NCBI RefSeq assembly: GCF_001183545.1
Contig: NZ_KQ236688.1
Coordinates: forward strand, 124,001-188,000
Reading direction: 5' to 3'
DNA: 64,000 bases
DNA from: Cellvibrio sp. pealriver
GTDB lineage: Bacteria > Pseudomonadota > Gammaproteobacteria > Pseudomonadales > Cellvibrionaceae
Below, in pieces: positions 54,259-63,896 of the stretch; within the stretch, counting starts at the first letter, position 1; each line of letters starts with the position of its first letter. Below the pieces are notes generated by a model. The model was not told where the DNA came from and made no database searches. It worked only from the letters and a program-made list of their open reading frames with translations. A program made the translations under genes and the position numbers.

Positions 54259-55130
54259 CGCAGCACAATGGGGCAGCCGCTGTGACTAGTACGCTGGGGC
54301 GTGAATTTGATTATGGTGATGCTGATTTTGCGCGCATCAAAACAACCATTTATCGCAAGGCCGGCATTCATCTTGGCGATAACAAAAAGCAGCTGGTTTA
54401 TAGCCGTTTGGCGCGGCGGTTGCGTGCATTGCGTATGGGAAGTTTTTCTGAATACTTGAATTATTTAGAGATAACACCACAAGAGTTACAAGAGTTTATC
54501 AATGCACTAACCACTAACCTGACAGCATTTTTTCGCGAAGAACACCATTTTGATATCTTGGAAAAGTTTGTTGCGCTACATCGCCGCAATAAACCCTGCC
54601 GCATTTGGTGTGCCGCCTCAAGTACAGGTGAAGAACCTTATTCTATTGCCATGACGCTGGTGCAAGCTTATGGGCGTTATGATCCTCCAGTGGAAATTAT
54701 CGCTTCGGATATTGATAGCCAGGTGCTAAAAACTGCAGCGGCAGGTGTGTATAGCATTGAACGGTTGGATGCGTTGAGCCTTGTGCAGAAGAAGCAATTT
54801 TTTTTGCGCGGTAAAGGCGTGAATGCCGGTAAGGCTAAAGTCGTTGATGAATTGCGTTCCTTAATCGATTTTAGGCAGATCAATTTATTGGATAAACACT
54901 GGTCTCTGGATGGAAAATTCGATGTGATTTTTTGCCGCAATGTAATGATCTATTTTGATAAACCAACTCAGCTGGCACTACTTGAGCGCATGACACGCCT
55001 GTTAGTGCCGGATGGTTTGTACATTGCAGGTCATTCAGAAAGTTTCTCCCATGCCGCACATTTGGTGAGTCTTGTTGATAAAACTACCTATCGCGTGGCG
55101 CGACCCTCCGGTGAGGAGGTTGTGCGATGA
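54243..55130 (+). CDS. cheR: Chemoreceptor methyltransferase CheR
   Basis: Up to 295 aa. SAM-dependent enzyme that methylates receptor glutamates. An N-terminal helical domain ([32 protein letters not shown]) precedes the methyltransferase domain with [17 protein letters not shown] (SAM motif), [11 protein letters not shown] and [14 protein letters not shown]. The start is a GTG at 54243, overlapping the receptor by 16 bp, or GTG 54282 after a GGGG; no ATG is in frame nearby. Docking of this enzyme to the receptor pentapeptide is likely. Confidence 0.93.
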   Translation: MGTILTQHNGAAAVTSTLGREFDYGDADFARIKTTIYRKAGIHLGDNKKQLVYSRLARRLRALRMGSFSEYLNYLEITPQELQEFINALTTNLTAFFREEHHFDILEKFVALHRRNKPCRIWCAASSTGEEPYSIAMTLVQAYGRYDPPVEIIASDIDSQVLKTAAAGVYSIERLDALSLVQKKQFFLRGKGVNAGKAKVVDELRSLIDFRQINLLDKHWSLDGKFDVIFCRNVMIYFDKPTQLALLERMTRLLVPDGLYIAGHSESFSHAAHLVSLVDKTTYRVARPSGEEVVR

Positions 55131-55741
55131 ATTACGATAATAATGCCCATTTGGCTCCCACTCTTTATTACGACAAACACTTTGATCGCCAAGCGGTAAA
55201 GATTTTACCCGGTGAGTATTTTGTAACAACCGGCGAAAAATTAATTGTCACCGTATTGGGATCCTGTGTTGCGGTATGTTTGCGCGATAAATATACCGGC
55301 ATGGGAGGGATGAACCATTTTTTACTGCCTAGCGATAGCCAAAATGACACAGGTTTATTTACGGAATCTGCACGTTATGGAATTTATGCGATGGAATTGC
55401 TCATTAACCATTTGCTAAAAATGGGTGCAAACCGCAATCGTCTGGAAGCAAAAGTATTTGGTGGCGGCAATGTGTTACGCGGTTTAAAGGTCAATAATGT
55501 GGGCCAGCGTAATGCTGAATTCGTATTGGATTATTTACATCTTGAGCAGATACCAATCGCCGCGCAGGATTTATTAGGTGATTTTCCGCGTAAGTTGTAT
55601 TTTTTTCCTGATACCGGTCAGGTGCTCGTAAAAAAAATTAAATCCTTACATAACAGCACCATTATTGATCGTGAAAGCGACTACCGCATGCGTGTTAAAT
55701 TTACCCCCAAAAGTGGCGATGTGGAATTGTTTGATAGTTAA
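55127..55741 (+). CDS. cheD: Chemoreceptor glutamine deamidase CheD
   Basis: 204 aa. CheD deamidates receptor glutamines. The catalytic cysteine lies in LGSCVAVCLRD and the histidine in GGMNHFLLPS, about 20 residues apart as in the family. The further FGGGNVLRG segment is typical. ATGA overlap with cheR (start 55127, stop 55130) shows coupled translation. Presence of CheD fits the F7 class. Confidence 0.93.
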   Translation: MNYDNNAHLAPTLYYDKHFDRQAVKILPGEYFVTTGEKLIVTVLGSCVAVCLRDKYTGMGGMNHFLLPSDSQNDTGLFTESARYGIYAMELLINHLLKMGANRNRLEAKVFGGGNVLRGLKVNNVGQRNAEFVLDYLHLEQIPIAAQDLLGDFPRKLYFFPDTGQVLVKKIKSLHNSTIIDRESDYRMRVKFTPKSGDVELFDS

Positions 55742-55767
55742 GTACGGATATGGGCAGGAGCGTATGT

Positions 55768-56835
55768 ATGCCAATTAAGGTCTTGGTGGTGGATGACTCT
55801 GCATTAGTGCGCAGTTTGCTGGCAGAAATTATTCGCGATACATCGGATATGGTGTTGGTAGGTGCTGCACCTGATGCTTTTGTCGCACGTGATATGGTCA
55901 ATCAGTTTGCACCTGATGTGATTACGCTGGATATTGAAATGCCACGCATGGATGGCTTGTCATTCTTGGAGAAGTTAATGGCGGCGCGGCCTACGCCAGT
56001 GGTGATGATTTCAACCTTGGCGGAAGAGGGTGCAGAAGCGACTTTACGCGCGTTGGAGTTGGGCGCACTCGATTATATTCCCAAACCAAAATTAGGCGTG
56101 AGCAGCGGTATTCGCGAATATGCTGAATTGATTGTGGAAAAGCTGCGTGCGGCCGCAAGCGTGAAAGTAAAACCGCTGGTGAAAAAATATCACGCTGAAT
56201 CAAGTGGTGCACAAAAAATCCAAAATTCAGCCAAGCTATCAGGAACTGAAAAAATTATTGCGATTGGTGCATCTACTGGCGGCACTGAAGCGATTAAAGA
56301 TTTATTAATACAGCTGCCAGCTGCAGTGCCTGGCATTGTTATGACCCAACATATGCCCGCGGGTTTTACCCGCACTTATGCAGAGCGATTGAATAAACTG
56401 ACACGGTTACATGTTGTGGAAGCAAAAGGCGGTGAACGTATTTTGCCTGGCCACGCATTTCTCGCACCCGGTGGTTACCATCTTGTGGTGGTACGCTCGG
56501 GTGCAGATTACATTGTTAAGTTATCAGAGAGCGAACCTGTGCATCGTCATCGCCCTGCGGTGGATGTGATGATGGAGTCAGTCGCATTGGCTGGTGGAAA
56601 AAATGTGCTGGGCGTATTGCTCACAGGCATGGGGAAAGATGGCGCTAAAGGTATGTTGGATATTCGCAATCATGGTGGTTATACCTTTGCGCAAGACGAA
56701 CAAAGTTGTGTGGTTTACGGAATGCCCAAAGAGGCTGTGCTCTGTGGTGGCGTAGATCAAGTGGTGGAGTTGGATAAAATGGGCGCGGCACTACTTGAGA
56801 AAATAAAATCAATGGGGAGTGGTAACCGGCTGTGA
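55768..56835 (+). CDS. cheB: Chemotaxis methylesterase CheB
   Basis: 355 aa. The receiver domain has VVDDSALVR and phospho-acceptor LDIEMPRMDGL. A linker leads to the methylesterase with GASTGGTEAI (nucleophilic serine), MTQHMPAGFT (histidine) and TGMGKDGAKGM (aspartate). ATG 55768 follows AGGAG at 8 nt; ATG 55750 and 55764 lack a site or frame. Last gene of the cluster; it converges with the degenerate kinase with only 1 bp between stop codons. Confidence 0.93.
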   Translation: MPIKVLVVDDSALVRSLLAEIIRDTSDMVLVGAAPDAFVARDMVNQFAPDVITLDIEMPRMDGLSFLEKLMAARPTPVVMISTLAEEGAEATLRALELGALDYIPKPKLGVSSGIREYAELIVEKLRAAASVKVKPLVKKYHAESSGAQKIQNSAKLSGTEKIIAIGASTGGTEAIKDLLIQLPAAVPGIVMTQHMPAGFTRTYAERLNKLTRLHVVEAKGGERILPGHAFLAPGGYHLVVVRSGADYIVKLSESEPVHRHRPAVDVMMESVALAGGKNVLGVLLTGMGKDGAKGMLDIRNHGGYTFAQDEQSCVVYGMPKEAVLCGGVDQVVELDKMGAALLEKIKSMGSGNRL

Positions 56836-56836
56836 T

Positions 56837-59143
56837 TCAGTACGAATTTATAGCTTGCGGAAATTCAACAACAAAATAATCACTCTCTCCCTTGCTTTCG
56901 ATTGTTATTTTGCCATGCATTTTTCCAATCATTTCTTTAGCAAGGATGAGCCCTAAATATCCTTCATCATGCAGTCTTTCATCGACATTGCTCGCCTCCG
57001 CTGTGAAATACGCTTTCAAATTAGCGCGCATCCCGGCATTCATTTTATTGTTCAGTATTTTTAGTGAGATTTTGACACGGCTGCGGTCTTCGAAAACCTG
57101 AATATCAAGGAGGCTATCGGGAACAGAATAGGTGAGTGAATACTGTAGCAGCTGGGTTAATACTTGAATGAACCTCGTTTTATCCACCAATACTGCCAAG
57201 TCTGTAGTGTTGCAAGTAATATGGTGTTTGCACTGATAAATGTCGTTATACGCGCGATTGCGCTGTACGGCTTGTTCAACCAACGGAATCACGGCTTGTG
57301 ATGTCAGCTGATAGTTGGAATCACTTTGCGAGAGGGTTTGCATCTCTAACAAATCAGCCATGAGTTTTTGCAGATGGATGCTATTGGTGTGCGCAATATG
57401 GATCGCATTCTTTAATGAATTGGGCAGTGCAGTCTGCTCATGTTGTTGTAAGAGTTTGATGACTTCGCTGATGATGTTAAGTGGCCCCAGAATTTCTTTA
57501 CTGGCGGCACTAATAAATTGGTTGCGTAAATCATCAATACGCCGTTTTTCAGTAATGTCGCGCACTATCCCGATGAACAATGGATCGCCTTGTTGAAATA
57601 CACGCGACACCATCAAATCCATCGGAAATTCTTTGCCATTGCGCCTTAGGCCTTTTACTTCACGGCCAATGCCGAGGATATTTTTCTTGCCTGTTTTAAG
57701 GTGCGTTTTCAGATAATCGTCATGCAGGGATTTATGCGGCTCGGGCATAAGCTCGCTGACATTTTTCCCAATTATTTGTTTTGCTCTATAGCCAAAAATC
57801 GTTTCCGCTGCGTGATTGAACGTTTGGATGATTCCTTCTTTATTGATTGTAATAATGCCATCGGCAATATCATTCAGAATGGTTTGGGTGTGCTGGGTGC
57901 TTGCTTCAAGCGCGGCTTTATCCTGCGCATGCTGTTGCTCGTGATGCATGGTTTGCACGAACTGTGCGATGCTTTTTAGTATGGGTTCCAGCGCTTCAGC
58001 GGTTTGGTGTGTGTAGCTCTGCGGGGCATTAGCCAGCCCGAGAATAGCGATTTGCTCCCGTCCATTAAAAATGGGTATGCCGATAAAACTCCCTATGGTG
58101 GGGTGGCCTTTGGGTAACGTACTTGCACGCATGTCTTGCGCAATATTGGGGCTAATGATCGGCTTGTCCGAGCGCATGATTTTTCCGAATAGTGTATCCA
58201 GATTGCGATATTCACCATTTTCCGGAAGATGGGTTTTCCGAAAGTTTTCCAACAGGGGATCATTTTTTTTGATGCTGGAGAAAACCAGAGCGCGCATAAA
58301 AGGTTGTTGCTGTTGGTCGCGTTCTACTTGTCCGATAAAGCCCAATTCACTATTGCTTATGGCTAAGGTTTCGCTCAGTAACTCGCTTAATGCCGATTTA
58401 ATATCGCCATCGCCAATAAAAATGGATTGCGCGTTATTAATAATTTGTTCAAGTTTTTGTTTGTGGTTAATGGTGTTGGAGAGTTGCAGGAGGTGATCGT
58501 TTTTGCTGAGTAACTCTTCCATATTGTGCCGCGCACGAGTACTGCTTGCGATGACGAAAAAAATAAAGAGTAACGTCATGCTGCTCATGGCAATCGCTGT
58601 TGGGCCATCTTCCAGAAAAATAGCGACGCTCAGTGGCGATATGGTGAGCATGACAAAGCCCAGCGACGAGTACTTATCTACCGTCAGCGAGGTCATTGAC
58701 CCGCTGGCAACGCCGGCCAGTGAAAATGAAAGTAATGCTTGGTAAATCGTATCTTCATGTGCAAACAGTAATAGGGCGGATGACCCCCAGGCTGCACCGG
58801 TCAACCATACACCGATTCGGAACAGTCTTAGCCAGAAAGTGGCGGAATAGAGTTGATGCAGGTTGTGCCAACAGATCCACAAGATCAAACGCGCAAGCAG
58901 GGTGCTGCCTAATAATAGGTTCCAGAGAATAATTTCAGCCTGACCGATGACCTTCCAGTGGGAGATGCTCAGGATCAGGGCAATGGCAATCGAGGATAAC
59001 AATGAAACTGGCAAGCTGTTATACAGCGACCGCATCTGTTCGTGTGCCAATGAGTCCTGGCTTAGCGCGTTATTATTCAAGAGCGCGCTGTTATTCATTG
59101 GGTGCGCGTTGCTATCCAGGTGCACGGGTTGGTTTTCCTGCAT
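56837..59143 (-). CDS. GAF-PAS protein with degenerate histidine-kinase core (pseudokinase)
   Basis: 768 aa. An N-terminal membrane module (six or so hydrophobic segments, about 42-200), a GAF domain (about 235-400), a PAS domain (about 415-535) and a kinase-like core. The H box reads AASKEILGPL, with Lys549 where the phospho-acceptor histidine should be. The N box reads LTQLLQYSLTYS in place of NLLxNA, a DxGxG box is missing, and the G2 region is reduced to EGYLGLILAKEM. The frame is uninterrupted and conserved enough to look functional, so it is probably a signalling scaffold or dimer partner. Start 59143 follows GGA; the longer frame starts at GTG. It converges with cheB. Confidence 0.85.
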   Translation of the reverse strand: MQENQPVHLDSNAHPMNNSALLNNNALSQDSLAHEQMRSLYNSLPVSLLSSIAIALILSISHWKVIGQAEIILWNLLLGSTLLARLILWICWHNLHQLYSATFWLRLFRIGVWLTGAAWGSSALLLFAHEDTIYQALLSFSLAGVASGSMTSLTVDKYSSLGFVMLTISPLSVAIFLEDGPTAIAMSSMTLLFIFFVIASSTRARHNMEELLSKNDHLLQLSNTINHKQKLEQIINNAQSIFIGDGDIKSALSELLSETLAISNSELGFIGQVERDQQQQPFMRALVFSSIKKNDPLLENFRKTHLPENGEYRNLDTLFGKIMRSDKPIISPNIAQDMRASTLPKGHPTIGSFIGIPIFNGREQIAILGLANAPQSYTHQTAEALEPILKSIAQFVQTMHHEQQHAQDKAALEASTQHTQTILNDIADGIITINKEGIIQTFNHAAETIFGYRAKQIIGKNVSELMPEPHKSLHDDYLKTHLKTGKKNILGIGREVKGLRRNGKEFPMDLMVSRVFQQGDPLFIGIVRDITEKRRIDDLRNQFISAASKEILGPLNIISEVIKLLQQHEQTALPNSLKNAIHIAHTNSIHLQKLMADLLEMQTLSQSDSNYQLTSQAVIPLVEQAVQRNRAYNDIYQCKHHITCNTTDLAVLVDKTRFIQVLTQLLQYSLTYSVPDSLLDIQVFEDRSRVKISLKILNNKMNAGMRANLKAYFTAEASNVDERLHDEGYLGLILAKEMIGKMHGKITIESKGESDYFVVEFPQAINSY

Positions 59144-59280
59144 TGAATATTCCACAGCAGTGTGTTTGTTTTTGAGAGCTGGCTTGCATGCCTGAGTATA
59201 GATCAGGCTGGAATTGGCAATGCTAAAGATTAAATAGTGTGAGAACTATTACGGGAGATTACGTGTGTTGGGATTCGCTG

Positions 59281-59302
59281 TAGTTGGAGAGTAGTTGGAG
59301 AG
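59281..59302 (+). repeat. Tandem 11-bp repeat upstream of the degenerate kinase
   Basis: TAGTTGGAGAG occurs twice in direct succession (59281-59291, 59292-59302) in a purine-rich stretch about 140 bp upstream of the kinase start. No function is apparent. Confidence 0.6.
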
Positions 59303-59357
59303 TATATGTGCAGGAGATTGCGCGTGGAGAGAGGGGATGCGTGTCAGTTAGCAAGCC

Positions 59358-59378
59358 GCCGGGGCTGCTGGCCCCGGC
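59358..59378 (-). terminator. GC-rich hairpin after the carbonic anhydrase gene
   Basis: GCCGGGGC (59358-59365) and GCCCCGGC (59371-59378) pair perfectly around TGCTG. It lies 15 bp past the stop codon of the carbonic anhydrase gene. There is no T-tract, so termination is uncertain. Confidence 0.5.
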
Positions 59379-59393
59379 ATCGTCGCTACCCTG

Positions 59394-60023
59394 TTAATAC
59401 AAACGGTATTGTTCAGGGATTTGTTCGACGGAATCGATAGGCGGAGTCAGCTTGTGCAAGATGCCATCGTGAATGTCGTAAATCCATCCGTGAATCGTTA
59501 ATTCCTGACCGCGAGCCCAAGCGTTTTGCACAATGTTGCTGCGGGAAATATTGTCTACCTGTTGGATCACGTTAAGTTCGCACAGGCGGTTTACACGCTC
59601 ATCCTGATCATCCAACCGGTCAAGAACATTTTTGTTGGCGTAATACACATCGCGGATATTGCGTAACCAGTAATCAATTAACCCGAGCTTCTGATTTTCG
59701 AGTGCTGCCCTGACACCCCCGCAACCATAATGGCCGGTGACCATTACATGCTTCACTTTCAAAAATTCTACGGCGTAATTTAATACTGTCATGCAGTTCA
59801 GATCGGTATGGATCACTACGTTTGCCACATTGCGGTGTACAAAAATTTCACCGGGAGCGAGGTTAAGAATCTGATTGGCAGGTACACGGCTATCGGAACA
59901 ACCTATCCATAAATATTCCGGGGCTTGTTGTTTGGCCAGGTTGGAAAAAAACTCGGGGTCTTCCCGTTTGATGTCTGTTGCCCATTTTACGTTTGCGGCG
60001 AACAGGCTCTCTAAATCACTCAT
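59394..60023 (-). CDS. can: Beta-class carbonic anhydrase
   Basis: 209 aa cytoplasmic zinc enzyme interconverting CO2 and bicarbonate. Zinc ligands and catalytic pair: Cys42 and Asp44 in IGCSDSRVPA, then His and Cys in GHYGCGGVRAAL (about 98 and 101). Further family motifs: HRNVANVV. ATG 60023 follows GGAG at 6 nt; the longer frame adds 4 residues. It supplies bicarbonate for carboxylations such as purK/purE chemistry and fatty acid synthesis. It diverges from sbcB. Confidence 0.95.
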   Translation of the reverse strand: MSDLESLFAANVKWATDIKREDPEFFSNLAKQQAPEYLWIGCSDSRVPANQILNLAPGEIFVHRNVANVVIHTDLNCMTVLNYAVEFLKVKHVMVTGHYGCGGVRAALENQKLGLIDYWLRNIRDVYYANKNVLDRLDDQDERVNRLCELNVIQQVDNISRSNIVQNAWARGQELTIHGWIYDIHDGILHKLTPPIDSVEQIPEQYRLY

Positions 60024-60235
60024 GGCAGGCTCCAATTGTTGTTGTTTCTGGCTTGGGGTCGCTTGACTCTGGCTATTAACCAGCGTTTTTAATTAAGGTT
60101 TTTGGATGTTGGTTTCCGGGCGCGGTGTTTACCCCGAATGTGGGTGGCAGTATAGGGGAAAGCCGCCTATGGGTGTTACATTGCTATTTGGGGTCTGACA
60201 GGATACCGATTATTTTTCTACCGATGGATATAACC

Positions 60236-61696
60236 ATGACCAAGGGTGAGCAACAAAATACGCTGTACTGGCACGATTACGAAACCTGGGGAGAGGTGCC
60301 ATCCATAGATCGCCCCTCACAGTTTGCCGGTGTGCGCACTGATGAAGAGCTCAATATCATCGGCGAACCGCTGATGATTTACTGCAAGCCTGCGCCTGAT
60401 GTGTTGCCCAAGCCGGAGGCCTGTCTAATTACCGGTTTGTTACCTCAGGTTGCCGAGCAAAAAGGCTTGCCGGAATACCAGTTTATTGCCCGCATCCATG
60501 CTGAATTGTCGCGTCCGGGTACCTGTGGGGTGGGGTTCAACTCTATCCGTTTTGATGATGAGGTTACCCGCTATACCCTGTATCGCAATTTTTACGACCC
60601 CTATGAGCGTGAGTGGCGCTACGGCAATTCGCGCTGGGACATCATCGACATGGTGCGTATGACCCGCGCTCTGCGCCCCGAGGGAATTCAGTGGCCGGAT
60701 TACGAGGATGGCCGCCCCTGTTTCAAGTTGGAGATGCTGACTAAAGCAAATGGTTTGGTGCATGACGCGGCGCACGATGCGCTATCGGATGTCTATGCAA
60801 CTATCGCCGTGGCGAAACTGATCAAAACCCGCCAACCCAAGTTATATGACTATGCTTATAAATTGCGCGATAAGCGCTTTGTCGCCAGCCTGATTGATAT
60901 CGATAGCCATAAGCCGGTGCTGCATATCTCGTCGCGTTTTCCCGCTGAAAATGGCAATGCCGCGTTGGTGTTGCCATTGGCGATGCATCCCACCAACAAG
61001 AATTCAGTGATTGCCTTTAATCTGGCTACGGATCCCGCAGCGTTGCTAAGCCTGCCAGTAGATGAGTTGCGCTTGCGCTTATACACCCGTACTGAAGATT
61101 TGCCCGAAGGTGTGGAGCGATTGGCATTAAAGGAAATCCATCTCAACAAAACCCCCATGCTGCTACCTGCCAATATGCTGGATGATGCTACAGCGCAGCG
61201 TTTACGTATCGATAAACCATTATGTGAGCGCCATTGGCAGTCCCTGTGCAATCTGACCTTGTCAGAGCAGCAGCAATTGCTGCACACCTTGCATCAGCTT
61301 TACAGCGAAAACGGATTTGCTGAAAAAACCGATCCTGAGCAAATGCTGTACAGCGGTTTTTTTGATGATGCGGACAAGCAATTAATGGCACGTGTACGCA
61401 AAGCAACGCCAGAGCAGTTGGCGGTTGAAGTTTTTCCCTTTCGCGATGAGCGGCTTAAAGAAATGTTGTTTCGCTACCGCGCTCGCCATTTTCCGTCTAG
61501 TCTCAATAATGTCGAACAAAAGCGATGGGAGGCGTTTTGTCGCTGGCGATTGACCGCCAAAGAAGCACAGGGCAGTTTAACTCTGGCTGATTTTCGGGAG
61601 CGCGTGGCGTCGCTGTTGGTAGCGCCGGATATCACTACTGAACAGAAAGATTTGCTAAAGCAATTAAGTGTTTATGCCGATAAGCTAGAAAAATAA
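60236..61696 (+). CDS. sbcB: Exodeoxyribonuclease I (SbcB)
   Basis: 486 aa, close to the ~475 aa of known SbcB. 3'-5' single-strand DNA exonuclease used in mismatch repair and recombination. DEDD motifs: YWHDYETWG (Asp/Glu), GVGFNSIRFDDEVTRY and HDAAHDALSDVYATI. The SH3-like and C-terminal helical domains follow. ATG 60236 matches the family start; ATG 60224 is four codons earlier, and the longest frame to 60125 is non-homologous. It lies in the same direction as the following chemoreceptor but with separate regulation. Confidence 0.95.
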   Translation: MTKGEQQNTLYWHDYETWGEVPSIDRPSQFAGVRTDEELNIIGEPLMIYCKPAPDVLPKPEACLITGLLPQVAEQKGLPEYQFIARIHAELSRPGTCGVGFNSIRFDDEVTRYTLYRNFYDPYEREWRYGNSRWDIIDMVRMTRALRPEGIQWPDYEDGRPCFKLEMLTKANGLVHDAAHDALSDVYATIAVAKLIKTRQPKLYDYAYKLRDKRFVASLIDIDSHKPVLHISSRFPAENGNAALVLPLAMHPTNKNSVIAFNLATDPAALLSLPVDELRLRLYTRTEDLPEGVERLALKEIHLNKTPMLLPANMLDDATAQRLRIDKPLCERHWQSLCNLTLSEQQQLLHTLHQLYSENGFAEKTDPEQMLYSGFFDDADKQLMARVRKATPEQLAVEVFPFRDERLKEMLFRYRARHFPSSLNNVEQKRWEAFCRWRLTAKEAQGSLTLADFRERVASLLVAPDITTEQKDLLKQLSVYADKLEK

Positions 61697-61765
61697 CAAG
61701 ATTTTATTACTACAAATAACAACTACCCATCCCTCAGGATGGACCACTATTCCGGAGGCCAGACA

Positions 61766-63661
61766 ATGGCAGCTAGTTGGTCACTACGCAAAAAAATCAG
61801 TACTTCCGTTGCAGTATCCCTGTTGCTTGTCGGGTGTGCTGTTTCATTCCTTTCCTATGTGTCTGCCATGAAGGCCATGGAAAACAATATTAATCGTCAG
61901 GTTGCAGGTATTTCCGCTACGTTCAGCAAATACGTGAGCGACTGGTTTGAGTTGAAAGGGAAGGCGTTGGAGGGTTTTCCGGCAAACGCCACTGAAGAGA
62001 GCTATAACGCCCATCTCACACAGGTAAAAGTATCTGCGGATGTGGACAACAGTTTTTTGGCATTCGCAGATGGCAGATTGTTTAACGCCAATAATCTGGT
62101 AATGGCACCGGGTAATGATGACCCCCGCGTGTGGCATTGGTATATCCATGCACTGGAGCGCCCTCGCGAGACAACCATTGAGAGCCCTACTATTGCATCG
62201 GCAACAGGTAAAAATGTGGTGTCCTTAGGGCGCGCCGTAATCAATTCCGATGGCAGTGTAAAAGCCATATTGGGTATTGATGTGGTGATTGACGATATCG
62301 TCCAGCAATTGCGTGACATTGATCTCCCTGGTAATGGCTATATGTTTATTGCGCGTGGCGACAAGGTGTTCTCTCACGCAGATCAAAAACTGTTGAATAA
62401 ACCTTTACTGGATATTTCAGCTGATTTGACCCAGTCGCAGCTCGAAAAAATTCTCAGGGATAAAGATGAATTGCATTTGATCCAACTGGATGGCAAGAGT
62501 ACCCAGGTGTTTGCTGATGCCATTCCCGGTTCAAATCTGGTGCTGGTGATGGTGCTTGATCGCGAGTTACTGGTGGCACCGGTCCACTCGGCTTTGATGG
62601 GGCAATTAGCAGCTATTCTGGTGCTGTTGGTGGCTATTCTCGTCGTGTTGAATTGGTTTATTGGGGTACTGTTGAAACCATTGCACACGGTATCCCAGTC
62701 GCTGTCGGATATCGCCTCGGGCGGGGGCGATTTGTCGCGCCGTCTGCCGCTCACCTCACATGATGAGGTCGGGTTATTGGCCGCCAACTTCAATTCATTT
62801 GTCGATCACATGAGCGATCTGGTCAAGCATATCCGTGCCCAAGCCAACGATCTGCAGGACAACGCCCGCGCGATGGCAGATTCGGCGGTGTCTTCGGTGC
62901 GTGATCTCGGCGTGCAGCAACAACAAATTGGCATGGTCGCCCAGGCGATGAACGAAATGACCAGTGCTACCCACGAAATTGCCCATCATGCGGAGCACAC
63001 TGCAGACTCGGTGCGTGAGTCGGTCAGCAGTGCGAGTGAGGGTAAGTTACAAGTCGATAAAACACGCGATTCCATCGTGGTACTGGCTAAAAAGGTCGAG
63101 CAAGCCGGTACAGTGATATCTACCCTCAATAACAATGCACAAAATATCAGCGGTATTCTGGCCACTATTCAAGGTATCGCAGAGCAGACCAATTTGCTGG
63201 CACTCAATGCAGCGATTGAAGCTGCGCGTGCAGGTGAACAGGGGCGTGGTTTTGCGGTAGTGGCAGATGAAGTGAGAGTGTTATCACAGCGCACCCATGC
63301 CAGCACAGAGGAAATCCAATCGATGATTGGCAGTCTCCAATCTACTGCACAGAATGCAGTATCGATCATGGAGGACAGTCGTCGTCTGGCTACCGGTAGC
63401 GTCGATAATGCGGACAGTGCATCGCATTCGCTGGATAAAATTAACTCATCCGTCGGTGCTATCAGTGGTATGGCTGTACAAATTGCTACGGCCGCTGAGG
63501 AGCAAAGCCAGGTTGTGCAAGAAGTGCTTAATAACATCACCGCGATTAAACAGGTTGCTGATAACTCTGCTGCTTCTGCCTTGCAGGGCGATGAAAGAGC
63601 GAAAAGTTTGCAAGATTTGGCGCGCGGCCTAAATGATAAGGTCTCAACTTTCCGCCTTTAA
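61766..63661 (+). CDS. Methyl-accepting chemotaxis protein with dCache-type sensor
   Basis: 631 aa. First membrane helix near residues 14-34, then a periplasmic domain of about 240 residues resembling dCache (DPRVWHWYIHALERPRETTIESPTIASATGKNVVSLGRAV and a following IDVVIDDI strand), a second membrane helix (LAAILVLLVAILVVLNWFIG), HAMP (SQSLSDIASGGGDLSRRL) and signalling domain with the hairpin tip [23 protein letters not shown]. The ligand is unknown; dCache receptors often bind amino acids or organic acids. GGAGG lies 7 nt before ATG 61766. No CheR pentapeptide at the end. A UUCG-loop terminator follows. Confidence 0.93.
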   Translation: MAASWSLRKKISTSVAVSLLLVGCAVSFLSYVSAMKAMENNINRQVAGISATFSKYVSDWFELKGKALEGFPANATEESYNAHLTQVKVSADVDNSFLAFADGRLFNANNLVMAPGNDDPRVWHWYIHALERPRETTIESPTIASATGKNVVSLGRAVINSDGSVKAILGIDVVIDDIVQQLRDIDLPGNGYMFIARGDKVFSHADQKLLNKPLLDISADLTQSQLEKILRDKDELHLIQLDGKSTQVFADAIPGSNLVLVMVLDRELLVAPVHSALMGQLAAILVLLVAILVVLNWFIGVLLKPLHTVSQSLSDIASGGGDLSRRLPLTSHDEVGLLAANFNSFVDHMSDLVKHIRAQANDLQDNARAMADSAVSSVRDLGVQQQQIGMVAQAMNEMTSATHEIAHHAEHTADSVRESVSSASEGKLQVDKTRDSIVVLAKKVEQAGTVISTLNNNAQNISGILATIQGIAEQTNLLALNAAIEAARAGEQGRGFAVVADEVRVLSQRTHASTEEIQSMIGSLQSTAQNAVSIMEDSRRLATGSVDNADSASHSLDKINSSVGAISGMAVQIATAAEEQSQVVQEVLNNITAIKQVADNSAASALQGDERAKSLQDLARGLNDKVSTFRL

Positions 63662-63685
63662 GGTTTATTTGCAGTCACTAAATTC

Positions 63686-63713
63686 AAAAAAGCAGCCTTC
63701 GGGCTGCTTTTTT
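63686..63713 (+). terminator. Intrinsic terminator after the dCache chemoreceptor
   Basis: AAAAAAGCAGCC, TTCG tetraloop, GGCTGCTTTTTT (63686-63713), 25 bp past the stop codon. The following 183 bp to argG hold no feature I can name with confidence. Confidence 0.93.
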
Positions 63714-63896
63714 GTTCTTGGCAGTTTTGCCTGCCGATTACCCGCTGTTAGGCGGGTGTGAAAACCCTGTATTTCGCTACGGCAACTGTGGGAATTTGGC
63801 CCACTTGCGAGTACAATTCCGCGCCCAAGTAGGAAGGGGTCTGTGGCTTGTGGATCCTGCCCGGTGATCGTCAACGAGTTATAGCGGGAGTTTCCC

